The notes beneath the pieces are model-generated. The model saw only the letters and a program-made list of their open reading frames with translations. It was not told the DNA's origin and made no database searches. Position numbers and translations under genes: made by a program. 64,000 nt of DNA, taken from NCBI GenBank assembly GCA_964461135.1, contig CAYWTB010000010.1, forward strand, positions 31,127 through 95,126. Direction: 5' to 3'. Position 1 is the stretch's first letter, and every line of letters begins with the position of its first letter. Shown in pieces: positions 63,602 through 64,000 of the stretch. This DNA is from RQOF01 sp964461135. Lineage in GTDB: Bacteria; Calditrichota; Calditrichia; RBG-13-44-9.

Positions 63602-63837
63602 ATGAAAGTAAAAATTAAGTCCCGGAGAAAAAGAGCATTATCGTCGGACAGACGAAATACTTCACTACCGGTGGGACTCAATTACGATTAAGTGATATAC
63701 CGCGTGCAAGAGATGAATATCATTCATACTTGCCAAGGGTATTTACACGATTCATGGAAAACTTAAAAAATCATGAAATAGCAACATATCTAAAAATGGT
63801 TGAAGAATGTTCAAGGGGATCAACTCCAAATAAATAA
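63602..63837 (+). pseudogene. Small decayed gene of an unassigned family
   Basis: Three frames give one protein: MKVKIK, then SPGEKEHYRRTDEILHYRWDSITI, then LSDIPRARDEYHSYLPRVF through ENLKNHEIATYLKMVEE. The stop is at 63835. The frame breaks near 63622 and 63690. The pattern HYRWDxI...DIPxARDEYxSYLP...EIATYL is like short proteins with a WDPIGV...DEYDSY motif. ATG follows GGGAAACC. Confidence 0.6.
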
Positions 63838-63843
63838 AAAGCG

Positions 63844-63987
63844 TTAACCTGCTTAACTCACAAATAGAGGCTAACGCCCAAATATGCTGGATTCTTTAAT
63901 CAAAGATCTGAAGACCGGGGCCATTTAATTTCTAAGAATATAACTACTTTGATACATTATATCGTATTTTGTGAATTAAGCATTTAT
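63844..63987 (-). repeat. MITE-like dispersed repeat, copy C
   Basis: 144 bp, nearly identical to copy A at 42206 but on the opposite strand. The left end is TTAACCTGCTTAACTCACAAA and the right end TTTTGTGAATTAAGCATTTA. Inside are GAGGCTAACGCCCAAATA, GAAGACCGGGGCCATTTAAT and CTTTGATACATTATATCG. It lies six bases downstream of a decayed gene. Confidence 0.87.
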
Positions 63988-64000
63988 AAAAAGTTTCATC

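Noticed and set aside
1..64000. tRNA, rRNA and CRISPR arrays
   Set aside because: I looked in the intergenic gaps for T-loop-like GTTCGAATCC sequence and for evenly spaced short repeats, and found none; a covariance search could still reveal small RNAs.

Overview
The window is a chromosomal segment of a Gram-negative bacterium, probably of the FCB superphylum (Calditrichota, Ignavibacteria, Marinimicrobia or KSB1-like). The evidence is a secreted protein ending in a type A (type IX secretion) sorting domain, a PorV/PorQ-like barrel, LpxH, a heptosyltransferase-family enzyme, OmpA and several other predicted envelope proteins, a complete Rnf complex and a ThyX-type thymidylate synthase homologue. 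The exact phylum cannot be read from the sequence alone.

Layout. 1-10 kb: a membrane protein, an M1 peptidase, a REC-GGDEF regulator, a broken YitT gene, a minimal sorting-domain protein, an esterase and alanine racemase. 10-23 kb: a minus-strand block typical of the replication-origin neighbourhood, in transcription order rpmH-rnpA-yidD-yidC-mnmE-mnmG-rsmG-parA-(PorV-like)-(EnvC-like)-ssb. Three parS-type centromere sites flank mnmG. dnaA and parB are not in the window. 23.5-33 kb: rnfCDGEA, tatC, a polyprenyl diphosphate synthase, a GT9 glycosyltransferase, ferritin, and rnfB standing alone about 4 kb from the other rnf genes. 33-45 kb: a HAD phosphatase, a broken YbjQ gene, a histidine kinase, a dCMP deaminase, a NatAB-like ABC exporter, a GAF-GGDEF protein and an OmpA lipoprotein. 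45.2-47.3 kb: an IS1634-like insertion sequence with a frameshifted transposase. 47-58.4 kb: a cupin, parvulin and cyclophilin foldases, a TPR protein, a two-module ThyX, FmdB, RsgA, Ada and a STAS protein. 58.5-64 kb: an accessory region of short genes, at least four decayed or frameshifted genes, one integron-type attC site and a GC-rich island.

How the genes work together. Rnf couples ferredoxin oxidation to NAD reduction and ion pumping, which fits an anaerobic or facultative energy metabolism. The 10-21 kb block handles ribosome and tRNA maturation, membrane insertion and chromosome segregation. Foldases, EnvC-like, OmpA, LpxH, GT9, Alr and TatC maintain the envelope.

Non-coding structure worth attention: a MITE-like repeat of about 145 bp in three copies plus a possible solo end, two other palindromic dispersed repeats, the attC site and the parS trio. 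Several conserved genes carry single-base frameshifts, often in short homopolymers. These may be residual sequencing errors or true decay. No tRNA, rRNA or CRISPR array was recognised.
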